Notes: a model not told the origin generated them from the sequence alone. A stretch of DNA of 64,000 nt from Puniceibacterium sediminis (GCF_900188035.1 NZ_FZNN01000006.1:62001-126000); one strand, 5' to 3'; counted from the stretch's first letter, positions 37,560-52,431 are shown. Translations and numbers: made by a program.

Positions 37560-38567
37560 ATGCCAACACTGATCGAACCCAAGCTGATTTCTGGTAACGC
37601 GAACCTGCCGCTCGCCACTGCCATCGCCAAGCGTATGTCGCTCTATCGCGGCATGACCGTCGGGCTGGTCAATGCCCGGGTCGAACGCTTCAACGATCAG
37701 GAAATCTTTGTCGAGGTTTACGAAAACGTCCGGGGCGAGGATATGTTCATCCTCCAGTCAACCTCGAATCCCGCCAATGACAACCTGATGGAACTGCTGA
37801 TCATGGCCGATGCGCTGCGCCGCTCGTCGGCTGCGCGTATCACTGCCGTGATCCCCTACTTCGGTTACGCCCGTCAGGACCGCCGCACCAAGGCACGCAC
37901 ACCGATCACCGCCAAGCTGGTCGCCAACATGATCGCCGAAGCCGGGATCGAACGGGTCCTGACCATGGACCTGCACGCGACGCAGATCCAGGGCTTCTTC
38001 GATATCCCGGTGGACAACCTCTATGCCTCGCCGGTCTTCGCGCTGGATATCCTGAACCAGTTCAAGGACATGTCCGATGTCATGGTCGTCTCGCCGGACG
38101 TCGGCGGCGTTGCCCGCGCCCGCGAATTGGCCAAGCGGATCAACGCGCCCCTGTCGATCGTCGACAAACGCCGCGAAAAGGCCGGCGAAATCGCTGAAAT
38201 GACGGTGATCGGGGATGTGACGGGCAAGCGCTGCATCATCGTCGACGACATTTGCGACACCGCCGGTACGCTCTGCAAGGCGGCCGAGGTACTGATCGAA
38301 AATGGCGCCTCCGAGGTACACTCCTACATCACCCACGGCGTCCTGTCCGGCCCGGCGGTTGAACGGATCACCAATTCGGTGATGAAATCTCTGGTGATCA
38401 CCGATTCAATCAATGCCCCCGAGGCCGTGCGCAACGCGCCCAACATCCGCATCGTGCCCACCGCGCCGATGTTCGCACAGGCGATCCTCAACATCTGGAA
38501 CGGCACCTCGGTGTCTTCCCTGTTCGAGACGGAAACACTCGGCCCGATCTACGAAGGCATCCTCTGA
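37560..38567 (+). CDS. prs: Ribose-phosphate pyrophosphokinase
   Basis: Makes PRPP from ribose-5-phosphate and ATP for nucleotide, His and Trp synthesis. The 335 residues include [40 protein letters not shown] (ATP loop), [20 protein letters not shown], the flexible loop [17 protein letters not shown] and the PRPP motif [18 protein letters not shown]. The ATG at 37560 matches the family N-terminus MPTLIEPKL, with GGAG upstream; an in-frame start at 37512 is longer than usual. It stands alone, with terminators downstream. Confidence 0.96.
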   Translation: MPTLIEPKLISGNANLPLATAIAKRMSLYRGMTVGLVNARVERFNDQEIFVEVYENVRGEDMFILQSTSNPANDNLMELLIMADALRRSSAARITAVIPYFGYARQDRRTKARTPITAKLVANMIAEAGIERVLTMDLHATQIQGFFDIPVDNLYASPVFALDILNQFKDMSDVMVVSPDVGGVARARELAKRINAPLSIVDKRREKAGEIAEMTVIGDVTGKRCIIVDDICDTAGTLCKAAEVLIENGASEVHSYITHGVLSGPAVERITNSVMKSLVITDSINAPEAVRNAPNIRIVPTAPMFAQAILNIWNGTSVSSLFETETLGPIYEGIL

Positions 38568-38578
38568 ACCACCACCCC

Positions 38579-38604
38579 AGCCCGGTGGCCTATACCGCCG
38601 GGCT
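38579..38604 (+). terminator. Terminator-like hairpin after prs
   Basis: AGCCCGG pairs with CCGGGCT, extended by GG/CC around a short loop, 12 nt after the prs stop. No T-run follows. Confidence 0.5.
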
Positions 38605-38765
38605 GACAGAACTGCGCATGGGCCGTATGACGTCACAGACCGCGGCGCCCGATGCACCTTCCAGACGGACCCGGTCCGTAATCCCCCGCTTTTTATCGTT
38701 CCAATTGCGCCCACCGGAGGCAATCCGGCGGCACCGCTGAACGGGCATCACCCCGCGCGCAAAGA

Positions 38766-38800
38766 AAAACCCCGCAGAACCAAGGGTTCCACGGGGTTTT
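38766..38800 (-). terminator. Intrinsic terminator of the atp operon
   Basis: AAAACCCCG pairs with CGGGGTTTT, and inside it AGAACC or GAACC pairs with GGTTC. On the minus strand the stem is followed by TTTTTCTTT. It lies 22 nt beyond the atpC stop. Confidence 0.9.
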
Positions 38801-38822
38801 CAGTCTGTAATGTCAGTTCAGA

Positions 38823-39257
38823 TCAGAGCGACGGCTGCTTAGGCGACAGACCGATATGGGTGCCAACGGCAACCATGTCCGACAAGAGCTTGGCCGCATC
38901 ATCCACCGGACCCGGCTCGTTCTTGAAGGTTTCTTTCGCCTTGCCATAGGCTTCATGTGCTTCGTCGACCAGCGCCTCATAGGCTGCCTGATCCACATCG
39001 CCACGCGGCAGGGCACGCTCGGCCAGTACCGAAATGCTCTCGCCGATTTCGGCAAAGCCGCCAGTCACAACGAATTCTTCCGTGCCCTTCTCGGTCTCAA
39101 CGCGCAGCACACCGGGGCGCAGCGTGGTGATCAGCGGTGCGTGGTTGGGCATCGCCGTCAGATCGCCATCGGCGCCGGGGATGATCACCGACACGACCTG
39201 TGCGGACATCAGGCTCCGCTCCGGGCTGACGAGATCGAATTGAATAGTCTCAGCCAT
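38823..39257 (-). CDS. atpC: ATP synthase epsilon subunit
   Basis: Central-stalk subunit of F1 that couples rotation and can inhibit ATP hydrolysis. The 144-residue protein has the beta-sandwich N-terminal domain ([60 protein letters not shown]) and a C-terminal helical part ([15 protein letters not shown]). Last gene of the operon, separated from atpD by a strong hairpin. The ATG has GGAGG upstream. Confidence 0.96.
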   Translation of the reverse strand: MAETIQFDLVSPERSLMSAQVVSVIIPGADGDLTAMPNHAPLITTLRPGVLRVETEKGTEEFVVTGGFAEIGESISVLAERALPRGDVDQAAYEALVDEAHEAYGKAKETFKNEPGPVDDAAKLLSDMVAVGTHIGLSPKQPSL

Positions 39258-39276
39258 TTGGGCCTCCTGTTAGGTG

Positions 39277-39302
39277 TTCGGGGGGCCGCAAAGCCCCCCG
39301 AA
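39277..39302 (-). terminator. Strong hairpin between atpD and atpC
   Basis: TTCGGGGGGC pairs perfectly with GCCCCCCGAA around the loop CGCAAA, ten base pairs. No T-run follows. It could lower expression of atpC relative to atpD or stabilise processed mRNA ends; termination itself would prevent atpC expression. Confidence 0.55.
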
Positions 39303-39312
39303 GCAGATCCGT

Positions 39313-41629
<2,317 letters not shown>

Positions 41630-41644
41630 GGCCTTATCTCCCTT

Positions 41645-43180
41645 TTATGCGAAGTCGGCGGCGAATTCGTCAAGCGCTGCGCGGATTTTGGCCTCGGCGT
41701 CGCCCTTGATCTTGGGGTCTTCCGTGGTGATGAAATCCAGCACATCCTTACGCTTGCCGCGCAGGTGCGCCAGCAGACCTTTTTCAAAGCGACCGACATC
41801 CCCAACCGCGATCTTGTCCAGATAGCCTTTGGTGCCTGCAAAGATGACGCAGACGATCTCGGCATTGGTCAGCGGCGAATACTGCGGCTGCTTCATCAGT
41901 TCGGTCAGACGCGCGCCACGGTTCAGAAGCTTCTGAGTTGCGGCATCGAGGTCGGAACCGAACTGCGCAAAGGCAGCCATTTCGCGGTACTGAGCGAGCT
42001 CGAGCTTAACCGGACCGGCAACCGACTTCATCGAGTTGGTCTGGGCAGACGAACCCACACGCGAAACCGACAGACCGGTGTTCACCGCAGGACGGATGCC
42101 CTGGTAGAACAGTTCGGTCTCAAGGAAGATCTGGCCGTCGGTGATCGAGATCACGTTGGTCGGAATGAACGCCGAAACGTCGCCACCCTGGGTTTCGATG
42201 ATCGGCAGAGCCGTCAGCGAGCCCGAACCGTGATCTGCGTTCAGCTTTGCCGAACGTTCCAGAAGGCGCGAGTGGAGATAGAAAACGTCGCCGGGATAGG
42301 CTTCGCGGCCCGGCGGGCGACGCAGCAGCAGCGACATCTGACGGTAGGACACGGCCTGCTTGGAAAGGTCATCATAGATGATCAGCGCGTGGCGGCCGTT
42401 GTCGCGGAAATGCTCGGCCATGGCGGTCGCGGTATAGGGTGCCAGGTACTGCATCGGCGCGGGGTCGGACGCGGTTGCGGCCACGACGATCGAATATTCG
42501 ATGGCGCCGGTCTCTTCGAGCTTTTTCACCAGCTGTGCAACGGTCGAACGCTTCTGACCGATGGCAACGTACACGCAGTACAGCTTGTCGCCTTCGGTTG
42601 CGGCGGCGTCGTTGTACGACTTCTGGTTCAGAATGGTGTCGAGCGCGATTGCGGTCTTGCCGGTCTGACGGTCACCAATGATCAGTTCGCGCTGGCCACG
42701 GCCAACGGGGATCATCGCGTCCACGGACTTGAGGCCCGTTGCCATCGGCTCGTGAACCGACTGGCGCGGGATGATGCCGGGGGCCTTGACGTCGGCCAGG
42801 CCGCGCTTGTCCGATGCGATCGGACCTTTGCCGTCCAGCGGGTTGCCAAGACCGTCAACGACGCGGCCCAGCAGGCCATCGCCAATCGGCACGTCCACGA
42901 TGGACTTGGTGCGCTTGACGATATCGCCTTCCTTGATGTCCCGGTCGGTGCCGAAGATCACGACGCCGACGTTGTCGGTTTCGAGGTTCAGCGCCATGCC
43001 CTGGATACCACCGGGGAATTCGACCATTTCGCCGGCCTGGCAGTTGTCCAGACCGTAGACGCGCGCGATGCCGTCACCGACGGACAGAACACGACCGACC
43101 TCGGCAACTTCGGCGTCTTGGCCAAAGTTCTTGATCTGCTCCTTCAGGATCGCAGAAATTTCGGCTGCTTGGATACCCAT
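41645..43180 (-). CDS. atpA: ATP synthase alpha subunit
   Basis: Non-catalytic nucleotide-binding subunit of F1. The 511-residue protein has the P-loop [58 protein letters not shown] and [20 protein letters not shown], all of the family. It starts one base after the atpH stop. A 958-codon open frame on the opposite strand is a shadow of the atp genes. Confidence 0.98.
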   Translation of the reverse strand: MGIQAAEISAILKEQIKNFGQDAEVAEVGRVLSVGDGIARVYGLDNCQAGEMVEFPGGIQGMALNLETDNVGVVIFGTDRDIKEGDIVKRTKSIVDVPIGDGLLGRVVDGLGNPLDGKGPIASDKRGLADVKAPGIIPRQSVHEPMATGLKSVDAMIPVGRGQRELIIGDRQTGKTAIALDTILNQKSYNDAAATEGDKLYCVYVAIGQKRSTVAQLVKKLEETGAIEYSIVVAATASDPAPMQYLAPYTATAMAEHFRDNGRHALIIYDDLSKQAVSYRQMSLLLRRPPGREAYPGDVFYLHSRLLERSAKLNADHGSGSLTALPIIETQGGDVSAFIPTNVISITDGQIFLETELFYQGIRPAVNTGLSVSRVGSSAQTNSMKSVAGPVKLELAQYREMAAFAQFGSDLDAATQKLLNRGARLTELMKQPQYSPLTNAEIVCVIFAGTKGYLDKIAVGDVGRFEKGLLAHLRGKRKDVLDFITTEDPKIKGDAEAKIRAALDEFAADFA

Positions 43181-43741
43181 TTATCCGACCTCTTTCATTA
43201 CATTCTGGAGGGAATTGAGCTTGGAGCGGATCGACGTGTCGATCATCTTCGAGCCCACCTTGACGACAAGACCACCGATGAGGGTTTCATCGACGGTCGC
43301 ATTGATGAGAACGTCGCGGCCGATCTGGGCCTTGAGCGTCTCGGAAAGTTTCTTGGCCTGCGCATCGCTCAGCGCGGTGGCCGAGGTAACGTCCGCAGTG
43401 ACTTCGCCTTTGTGGCTCGCGATCATCTCGCGCAGCTGGGCAATCATTGCGGGAACGACAAACAGACGACGCTTGGATGCCATCAGCGACAGCACGTTCT
43501 GCATTGCCGCGATCAGGCCCATCTTCTGTGCGATGGCTGTGATCGCCCGACCTTGAGTTTCACGCGTATAGACGGGTGAATGGATCAGGTCGCGCAGATC
43601 AGCGCTTTCGCTCAGGGCGGTGGAAAGTTCGCCCAGATTGGATTCGAGATTTTCGAGCTGATTGTTCTCTTGGGCGATTTCAAAAACCGCTTTGGCATAG
43701 CGCGAGGCGATGCCGGAGGAAATCGAAGCTGAGTCTGACAC
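43181..43741 (-). CDS. atpH: ATP synthase delta subunit
   Basis: Peripheral-stalk subunit (OSCP homologue) joining F1 to the stator. The 186-residue protein begins MSDSASISSGIASRYAKAVF in the processed reading and has the family C-terminal signature GGLVVKVGSKMIDTSIRSKL. The start is GTG at 43741, chosen because GGAAGGGTG precedes it and the family begins there; an open frame upstream adds 62 unlikely residues. It is the first gene of atpHAGDC. The F0 genes (atpI, B, E, F) are not in this window and in this family usually lie in a separate operon. Confidence 0.95.
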   Translation of the reverse strand: MSDSASISSGIASRYAKAVFEIAQENNQLENLESNLGELSTALSESADLRDLIHSPVYTRETQGRAITAIAQKMGLIAAMQNVLSLMASKRRLFVVPAMIAQLREMIASHKGEVTADVTSATALSDAQAKKLSETLKAQIGRDVLINATVDETLIGGLVVKVGSKMIDTSIRSKLNSLQNVMKEVG

Positions 43742-44160
43742 GTCCACCCTTCCGATATTATGCCCCCGTGGCCCCGCATTGCTTTGGGGTCCGGAGGCGT
43801 TTGTCTGCGCCCCGAGCAAGCTCTGGGCATTAAAATCAGCGCGGATGTACCAGAGGCATCCCCCCCTCGCAACATGCTTAGACGCATTTAACTGCTGCGC
43901 CAAACCACTTATTTTACTGCGGCTCACAGCAACCGCGACCTATTGCCTAGCTCAGGCCTTTACAATTTATACACTTTTTCGCGATCCAACCTGATTCTTT
44001 CGTTCAGGAAGGACGGGATGCCGCAGCATGACTGATAGCGCCACCACCCGGCCGTCTTCCCGCGCCGCGCCGCAGCAAGGGAAAACTGCCCGATAATTCA
44101 TCAACTTATGCGCTGGCAGACACTAGGCGCAGGTGACGTCAGGTAGCGCGTTCATCACCG
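43742..44160. other. Upstream region of the atp operon, no gene seen
   Basis: These 419 nt separate atpH from the methyltransferase gene. No frame in the stretch is convincing. The AT-richer part, 43900-44000, is the likeliest place for the atp promoter on the minus strand, but I cannot define its boxes. Confidence 0.4.
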
Positions 44161-44904
44161 TTACACCGGCTTCGCCGAGGGCGATGGCGACAGCGCGCCC
44201 AGCGGTTTGCGCACAGCGTCCTTGACGGCCGACCCGCCACTGCGCGCCGGGGTGCGTTTCGCAACCTCGACCATCAGCACGCCACCGGCCATCACCGGGG
44301 CCGCCGCGCGACCGGTTTTTTCCCACATCGCGCCGGTCTTCATCCAGAACCGCCGTGACGACGGCGGCTGATACAGCGCCGCGACGGTCCGCTCGGGCAC
44401 AAAACTGTGACGCTTCAGCTGTGCCTCCAGCTGACTCAGCGAATAGGGACGACCAAAACCAAAGGGCGTCAGATCGCTGCGCGCCCACAGCCCGGACCGG
44501 TTCGGCACAATGAACAACGCCCGCCCCCCCGGCCCCAGCACGCGGTAACATTCATCCAGCAGCGCCGATGGATTCTCCGATGTCTCAAGCCCGTGCATCA
44601 GCACCAGCCGGTCCACATGTCCGGTTTCGATCGGCCAAAGCGTCTCTTCACACAGCACGGAAACATTGGGCATTCCGACGGGCCAGTGGATCACCCCCTG
44701 CGGTGCCGGCATCAGCCCGATCACCCGACGCGCCTGCGCCAGATAGGGGCGCAGCAACGGCACCGCGAAACCGTAGCCGGCCACCGTCAGCCCCTTCGCC
44801 TCGGGCCAGAAAACCTGCACCTGATTGCGCACGACCTTCTGCGCAGCCCGCCCCAGCGCACTGCGATAATAAAAGCTGCGCAGGTCCGTTACATCGAGGT
44901 GCAT
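44161..44904 (-). CDS. SAM-dependent methyltransferase
   Basis: A 247-residue class I methyltransferase-fold protein. The start [20 protein letters not shown] has GGGAGGAGG upstream, which decides the ATG at 44904. The SAM-binding region is poorly conserved at its Gly motif ([20 protein letters not shown]), followed by [20 protein letters not shown] and [20 protein letters not shown], as in the UbiE/methyltransferase type 11 group. The C-terminal basic tail, ending SPSPSAKPV, is unusual. It is divergent from gloB with 61 nt between; a pairing of this kind is common in Rhodobacteraceae. Confidence 0.85.
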   Translation of the reverse strand: MHLDVTDLRSFYYRSALGRAAQKVVRNQVQVFWPEAKGLTVAGYGFAVPLLRPYLAQARRVIGLMPAPQGVIHWPVGMPNVSVLCEETLWPIETGHVDRLVLMHGLETSENPSALLDECYRVLGPGGRALFIVPNRSGLWARSDLTPFGFGRPYSLSQLEAQLKRHSFVPERTVAALYQPPSSRRFWMKTGAMWEKTGRAAAPVMAGGVLMVEVAKRTPARSGGSAVKDAVRKPLGALSPSPSAKPV

Positions 44905-44965
44905 TGCAGCCTCCTCCCTGATCGGCCAATCTGTGCCCACCTTACCCAGCCAAAGCGGAATGACC

Positions 44966-45736
44966 ATGCCCCTTGAACTTCTGACCATCCCCGCCCGCAG
45001 CGACAACTATGCCTTTATCGTCCATGACGCGGAATCAGGCGCAACTGCGGTGATCGACGTTCCCGACGCCGCCCCGGTGCAGGCCGCGCTGGTCGCCCAC
45101 GGCTGGACACTCACCGATATCTGGCTGACCCATCACCACGGCGACCACACCGAGGGCGTCGCCCCCCTGCGCGCGCTTTACCCTCAGGCCCGCGTCAGCG
45201 GTGCCGCCGCCGACGCCCACCGCCTGCCCGCCCTTGACCGGCAACTAAAGGAAGGCGACAGCTTTTCCTTCGGCGGCGAAGATGTGCAAATTTTCGAAGT
45301 CTCGGGTCATACCCTCGGCCACATCGCCTTTTACATGCCAGGCTCCGGCTATGTCTTTACCGCCGACAGCCTGATGGCCCTGGGCTGCGGCCGCGTAAAC
45401 GAAGGCACGCATGAACAGATGTGGGAAAGCCTTTCCAAGCTCGCCGCGCTGCCGCCGGAAACCGTCGTCTGCTCGGGTCACGAATACACCGCGAACAACG
45501 CGAAATTCGCCCTGACCATTGAACCCGGGAACGAAGCGCTTAAATCTCGTGCAGATGCAATCGCCAAAGCCCGCGCCAAAGGGACCCCAACGGTCCCTTC
45601 CAGTCTGTCGGACGAACTGGCCACAAACCCCTTCCTGCGCGCCGGTCTGCCTTCGGTCAAGGCAGCGCTCGGCATGCAGGACGCCTCGAATGTAGACGTC
45701 TTTACAGAAATCCGTCAGCGTAAAGACCGATTTTAG
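44966..45736 (+). CDS. gloB: Hydroxyacylglutathione hydrolase (glyoxalase II)
   Basis: Hydrolyses S-D-lactoylglutathione to lactate and glutathione in methylglyoxal detoxification. The 256-residue metallo-beta-lactamase-fold protein has the metal motif [44 protein letters not shown] and [16 protein letters not shown], then the C-terminal lid with [10 protein letters not shown]. The start is uncertain: ATG at 44966 ([18 protein letters not shown]) matches the family, while ATG at 44960 adds two residues. Divergent from the methyltransferase. Confidence 0.94.
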   Translation: MPLELLTIPARSDNYAFIVHDAESGATAVIDVPDAAPVQAALVAHGWTLTDIWLTHHHGDHTEGVAPLRALYPQARVSGAAADAHRLPALDRQLKEGDSFSFGGEDVQIFEVSGHTLGHIAFYMPGSGYVFTADSLMALGCGRVNEGTHEQMWESLSKLAALPPETVVCSGHEYTANNAKFALTIEPGNEALKSRADAIAKARAKGTPTVPSSLSDELATNPFLRAGLPSVKAALGMQDASNVDVFTEIRQRKDRF

Positions 45737-45891
45737 GGTATTTTGACGTCACCAATCGGCACCACCCGCGAATGTGACAGGCGGTTTCAAAGAAAAAACT
45801 TGAAGCAGGGCAATAATCGACCAAACTTTAACCGTAAGAGGCCAGTCTGGACCGGCGCACCGGTCCGACACAGATAAGAAGGAGCACCAAC

Positions 45892-48219
<2,328 letters not shown>

Positions 48220-48248
48220 CCCGGGCACAGGCACGCCCCGAATCTGAC

Positions 48249-48285
48249 AACCTCCGCCGCGCCCACCGCGGCGGAGGTTTTGTTT
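48249..48285 (+). terminator. Intrinsic terminator after clpA
   Basis: AACCTCCGCCGCG pairs with CGCGGCGGAGGTT around a five-base loop, then TTGTTT. It lies 30 nt after the clpA stop. Confidence 0.92.
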
Positions 48286-48487
48286 CTACTGCCGAAAAAA
48301 GTGTGGAAAAAACGCGGCGGCAGCGCTCATGCCGCCCCGCGAACCAACCGCAGCCTTCTATGGCAACCTTGCACCACACGCAGCGCTGCGCGCACAGGCA
48401 ACCGCACCGGGTCGGCCCCGTGACGCTTGCGCTTCTTCGCTTTCCAAACACGCCAAGACGGCCTGCCCACCCTTGGGAAAACCATCG

Positions 48488-50539
48488 CTACTTTTCGGTG
48501 AATTTCAACTCGATCCGGCGGTTCTGCGCACGGGCCTCGGGCGTGTCTGCCGGGTTCACCGGCTGATACTGGCCAAACCCGTTTGCCGCCAGCCGCGTCG
48601 GGGGGATTCCAAGGAAATCAATCATGTAGCGCACAACTGACAGGGCCCGCGCCTGGCTCAGCTCCCAGTTATCGGCGAATGCGCCAAAGCCCGACAGCGG
48701 CACGTCATCCGTATGCCCGTCCACCCGGATCACCCAGTCGATGCCTTCGGGGATGGCGTCCGCAACCGACTTCAGGATCGCCGCCACCTTGGCCACCTCG
48801 CCCTGACCGGCGTCCGACAACGTCGCGGACCCCAGCGGGAACAGCACTTCAGAGGAGAAGACGAACCGGTCGCCCTCAATCCGCACGCCTTCCTGATTGC
48901 CCAGCACATCCCGCAGCCGACCAAAGAATTCCGACCGGTAGCGTTCCAGATCCTGCGTCTGCGCCTCCAGCACCTCGGTTTCCGCCTCCAGCCGCTTGCG
49001 CTCGGCCTCCTCAAGCAGCCGCCGCTTGCGTTCTTCCGCAGCCACCCGCGCCAGTGCGGTGTTCAGGTCCGACCCAAGGTTCTGCAACTGCACCTGCGCC
49101 GCCGCGTCACTGTCGCGCGCCTCGTCCAGCAGCCCCTGCAAGGACGACAATTGTTCGCGTAGCGCCGCCACCTGCCGGTTGAGCAGTTCCGTCTGCTTCT
49201 GCGCTTCCGTGGCCCGCGCCGCCTCCGTGCTCAGTTCTTCCCGCGCCGTTGATAGCAGCGCCGCCCGCGTCTCGGCCTGCGTCAGCGCCGTTTCGGCCTC
49301 GGCCTCAGCCGCCCGCCGCGCCGCCAGCGCCACCGTCAGCTGCTTGCGCACCTCCTCGGCATCGCTCTCGACCGACAGTTTTGCCGCCAACGCCGCTGCC
49401 AGCTTCTGCTCCAGTGACTGCGAATCGCCCGTCTGCTCGGCCAGTTGCGCCTGTGCCGCCGCCAGCTGCTGCCGCAGATCGGCCAATTCGGCATCCCGCT
49501 CCTGCCCGGACGCCTGCGCGTCGCGCAGATCCGTCTCGGCCTGCTGGGCCTGCACCAGCGCCTCGGCCAGACGCGCCTCAGTATCCGTCAATTGCCCTGC
49601 CGCAGCGTTTGCCTCGGCCAGCTGATCCTCAAGCGACGCAACCCGCGCCGCGCGATCCTCGCCCTCGACCAGCGCCGCCGCCAGCCGCGAATCCAAATCC
49701 GCTTCGGCCTTGCGCGCCGCCGCCAGCAGCGTCAGCGTTTGCTCGGCCCGGGACCGCTGTTCCTCAAGCGACAGCGTCATCGCCGTCAGCTCCGCGTCCG
49801 ATGCCTCAAGCCGCTCGCGCAGCACCGCAGCCGCCTCGGCCTCGGCCAGCCTCTGCGCCTCTTCTTCCGTCAGGGCCGCGCCCAGTTCCGACACCCGTTC
49901 GGTCAGCGCGCCGACCTGAGATGTCACATCGGCATTCTTGGCCCGCAGATCGGCAACCAGCGCATCCAGCGCCTCGCGCCGGGCCGCAGCCAGCCGCGCC
50001 GCTTCGGCCTGGGCATCGACCTCGCTGCGTGCGGTGGCCAGCGCCAGATCCAGCGCCGCCTTTTCATCCGTCAGGGTCGCGCGCGCCTGTTCAAGGTCCG
50101 CCAACCGCGCCTGCGCATCCCACTGTTCCGCAAGCAGCCCGGCCACCTGTTCCTCGAACGACGCGATCCGCGCACCCGCACTCTCAAGCTCTGCCGCCTG
50201 CCGGTCGCGGCTCGCGGTCAGCGTCGAAATAAGATTGGCCTGTTCCGCCAGCCGCGATTCCCGCGCATCCAGCGTGGCCTGCACCTCGCCCAATTCATCG
50301 CTCAGCGCCGTGTTCTGCCGTTTTTCAAGGCCCAGCGCCTGCGCAATCGCCGACAACTCGCCCGACAGCGTGCTCAGCTCGCTTTCCTGCCCGGTGATCG
50401 TCTCGCGCAGCACGAACTGCACCACCATGAAGATGGTCAGCACGAACATCAGCACCAGCAGCAGCCCGGTCATCGCATCGACGAATCCCGGCCAGATCGA
50501 ATGCTGAAAACGTGCCCCGGTGCGGCGCGAAAGAGCCAT
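48488..50539 (-). CDS. MotB/OmpA-domain protein with very long coiled coil
   Basis: A 683-residue envelope protein. It opens with a short cytoplasmic part and one membrane helix (WPGFVDAMTGLLLVLMFVL) whose Asp21 is at the position of the proton-carrying Asp of MotB. Residues about 45-540 are almost entirely heptad-like and rich in Ala, Glu, Gln and Arg, a coiled coil that would span the periplasm. The last ~125 residues are an OmpA/MotB peptidoglycan-binding domain (LFPLGSATLSDAG, VDGHTDDVPL, NWELSQARALSVVRYMIDFL, RRIELKFTEK). It lies four nt downstream of a MotA/TolQ-like gene, so the pair should be a rotary or ion-driven motor unit. The family is seen in Rhodobacteraceae without a known role. 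Confidence 0.82.
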   Translation of the reverse strand: MALSRRTGARFQHSIWPGFVDAMTGLLLVLMFVLTIFMVVQFVLRETITGQESELSTLSGELSAIAQALGLEKRQNTALSDELGEVQATLDARESRLAEQANLISTLTASRDRQAAELESAGARIASFEEQVAGLLAEQWDAQARLADLEQARATLTDEKAALDLALATARSEVDAQAEAARLAAARREALDALVADLRAKNADVTSQVGALTERVSELGAALTEEEAQRLAEAEAAAVLRERLEASDAELTAMTLSLEEQRSRAEQTLTLLAAARKAEADLDSRLAAALVEGEDRAARVASLEDQLAEANAAAGQLTDTEARLAEALVQAQQAETDLRDAQASGQERDAELADLRQQLAAAQAQLAEQTGDSQSLEQKLAAALAAKLSVESDAEEVRKQLTVALAARRAAEAEAETALTQAETRAALLSTAREELSTEAARATEAQKQTELLNRQVAALREQLSSLQGLLDEARDSDAAAQVQLQNLGSDLNTALARVAAEERKRRLLEEAERKRLEAETEVLEAQTQDLERYRSEFFGRLRDVLGNQEGVRIEGDRFVFSSEVLFPLGSATLSDAGQGEVAKVAAILKSVADAIPEGIDWVIRVDGHTDDVPLSGFGAFADNWELSQARALSVVRYMIDFLGIPPTRLAANGFGQYQPVNPADTPEARAQNRRIELKFTEK

Positions 50540-50542
50540 GGC

Positions 50543-51754
50543 CTAGCTCTCCTGACCCGGTTTCATCACACGGGGGCGCGGCACCGCGGGTGCGGCGGGC
50601 GCGCTCACCTGTCGGCCCATCTGCGCCAGCACGCGGCTCAGCGCAGAAATATCGGTGCGCAGCTCGGCCATGCTTTCCTGCCGTCCGGCGCTGATTTCTT
50701 CCAATATCCGCAGCATCTGCACGTCGATCGACCGCAGCCGCATCCGGCTTTCGGCGTCCAGCCCTTCAGAGGCCTCCTTGCGCGACAGTACATCAATCAG
50801 CCGTTCCTGCCCGTCAGCAATCCGCGCCAGCGCGTTGGACGACGGCGCCGTCGCCTCCATCCGTTCGGTCATCCGCTCGACCGCATCGGCCAGTTGGCCC
50901 AGACGCGCATCGACTTCGGCACGGCCCTCTTCAGAGCGGGCAAAGATGCCTTGCAGCACCTCCATCTGATCCGCCATCGCGTCCAGTGCGATGGCCGCGC
51001 CGCCCATTTCGCCGGTGCTGTCGCCATCGGCAAACCCCAGCCGGGTGATCGAACTCAGCCATTCCTCAAGCTCGCGGTAGAACCGGTTCTGCCCGTGACC
51101 CGCGAACAACTCCAGCAGACCAACGATCAGCGACCCCGCCAGACCCAGCAATGACGAGGCAAAGGCCACGCCCATGCCGCCCAGCTGGTTTTGCAGACCC
51201 TCCATCAGGCGCGAAAACACCTCAACGCCGGATTCGCCCTCTTTCGGGACCAGCGACTTGATGGTTTCAACCAGCGCCGGCACCGTGGTCGCAAGACCGT
51301 AGAAGGTGCCCAGAAGGCCCAGAAAGATCAGCAGACTGACGATATACCGCGTGATCTCACGCTCTTCGTCGATGCGCTGTGCCACGGATTCAAGGATCGA
51401 CCGGGTTGAACTGGTCGCAATCTGCATCCGCTTGCCGCGCGTGCGCAGCAGCGTCGCAAGCGGCGCCAGCATCTGCGGCGCCTGCGTACCCTTTTCCCGG
51501 TCCGCGGCGAAACTCTCGATCCAGCGGACCGAGATGATCAGTTGCGCCACCTGCCAGAAACAGGCGATCACGCCGATCAGAAAGACAAGAAAGATGAACC
51601 CGTTGAGGTAGGGGTTGGATTCAAAGATCGGCAGGACGCGCGGCAGCGCCATCATGCCGCCAATGCCCGACAGCACGAGCACCGCCAGCATCAGCACGAT
51701 CTGACGCACGGGTTGCGAGAAATGGGGGTCGGCCGTGAGGTCCGGCTTGTCCAT
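50543..51754 (-). CDS. MotA/TolQ/ExbB-family proton-channel protein
   Basis: A 403-residue membrane protein with four helices (about 18-36, 50-72, 137-160 and 193-216) in the MotA/TolQ/ExbB arrangement. The core segments are ITRYIVSLLIFLGLLGTFYG, VPALVETIKSLVPKEG and QNQLGGMGVAFASSLLGLAG, which form the ion path. The C-terminal 180 residues are a helical cytoplasmic tail (MADQMEVLQGIFARSEEGRA, QMLRILEEISAGRQE). It directly precedes the MotB/OmpA-type partner, with which it should form a stator complex. Not adjacent to tolR, exbD, flagellar or Zorya genes. Confidence 0.82.
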   Translation of the reverse strand: MDKPDLTADPHFSQPVRQIVLMLAVLVLSGIGGMMALPRVLPIFESNPYLNGFIFLVFLIGVIACFWQVAQLIISVRWIESFAADREKGTQAPQMLAPLATLLRTRGKRMQIATSSTRSILESVAQRIDEEREITRYIVSLLIFLGLLGTFYGLATTVPALVETIKSLVPKEGESGVEVFSRLMEGLQNQLGGMGVAFASSLLGLAGSLIVGLLELFAGHGQNRFYRELEEWLSSITRLGFADGDSTGEMGGAAIALDAMADQMEVLQGIFARSEEGRAEVDARLGQLADAVERMTERMEATAPSSNALARIADGQERLIDVLSRKEASEGLDAESRMRLRSIDVQMLRILEEISAGRQESMAELRTDISALSRVLAQMGRQVSAPAAPAVPRPRVMKPGQES

Positions 51755-51832
51755 GCGGACCGCTCCTGACGCTGGAATTGCTAAGGTTTTTCAGAGCAGA
51801 CCCTATGACCTATCCCCAGACAAGCCAAGCGG

Positions 51833-52366
51833 TTAAGCGCCGAGAACCTGCACGCGCTCGCTCAACCATTGCAGTTCTGCATCGGGAATGCCCAACTCGA
51901 CCAGATGTCGGGTGGTATTGTGCAGATATTCGGCATTCGGGCCACGCCCGCCGACGGCACGGGCGATGATCTGCGCCTGCTCTTCCAGCGGCAGACCGCC
52001 GCAATACTGCACATGCGCGGCGTCGATCACATAGGTCACCGCCTCCACATCGCGCCCGTCCCGCAGGCGCACCTGCAGCACCCGTTCAACGTAGGCGGAA
52101 GAGATCAGTTCGCGTTCGCGCAGATAGTCCAGCGTCGCATCCTCGTGCCCGCCTGCAACCCGCAGCGCCAGCCCGTCACAAACGGCATCGGCATGCTCAT
52201 CAAGCGCGAGCACCAGCCCCGGCGCCTCTTCGGTGCCCCGGTGGTGGATCGAACGCATGCAAAAACTGCGCGCATAGCCCGGCAGGGACGCGGGCGCACG
52301 TTCGGCAACCTCGAACCCGGGGTTCCACAGCAGCGATCCATATCCGAAAACCCACATCACCATCAT
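51833..52366 (-). CDS. Gamma-glutamylcyclotransferase, ChaC-like
   Basis: Likely cleaves glutathione to 5-oxoproline and Cys-Gly in the cytoplasm. The 177-residue protein has the substrate-binding YGSL motif in MWVFGYGSLLWNPGFEVAER and contains HRGTEEAPGLVLALDEH, YLRERELISSAYVERVLQV, YLHNTTRHLVELG, as in the ChaC/GCG family. The catalytic Glu is expected in the middle portion. Several ATGs lie close together (52366, 52363, 52357); AGAAGGG before 52366 favours that one. It is 79 nt upstream of the motor pair on the same strand and divergent from the DUF2125 gene. Confidence 0.88.
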   Translation of the reverse strand: MMVMWVFGYGSLLWNPGFEVAERAPASLPGYARSFCMRSIHHRGTEEAPGLVLALDEHADAVCDGLALRVAGGHEDATLDYLRERELISSAYVERVLQVRLRDGRDVEAVTYVIDAAHVQYCGGLPLEEQAQIIARAVGGRGPNAEYLHNTTRHLVELGIPDAELQWLSERVQVLGA

Positions 52367-52431
52367 TCTGGCCCTTCTCTGACGGGGGCTGTAAACACCA
52401 ATCAGACAGTTTCCGAAAGGGGTCCAGCACC

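Noticed and set aside
48488-51754. Zorya phage-defence system
   Set aside because: Only MotA/MotB-like parts are present; no ZorC, ZorD or ZorE-like gene is nearby, and the long coil is in the opposite partner.
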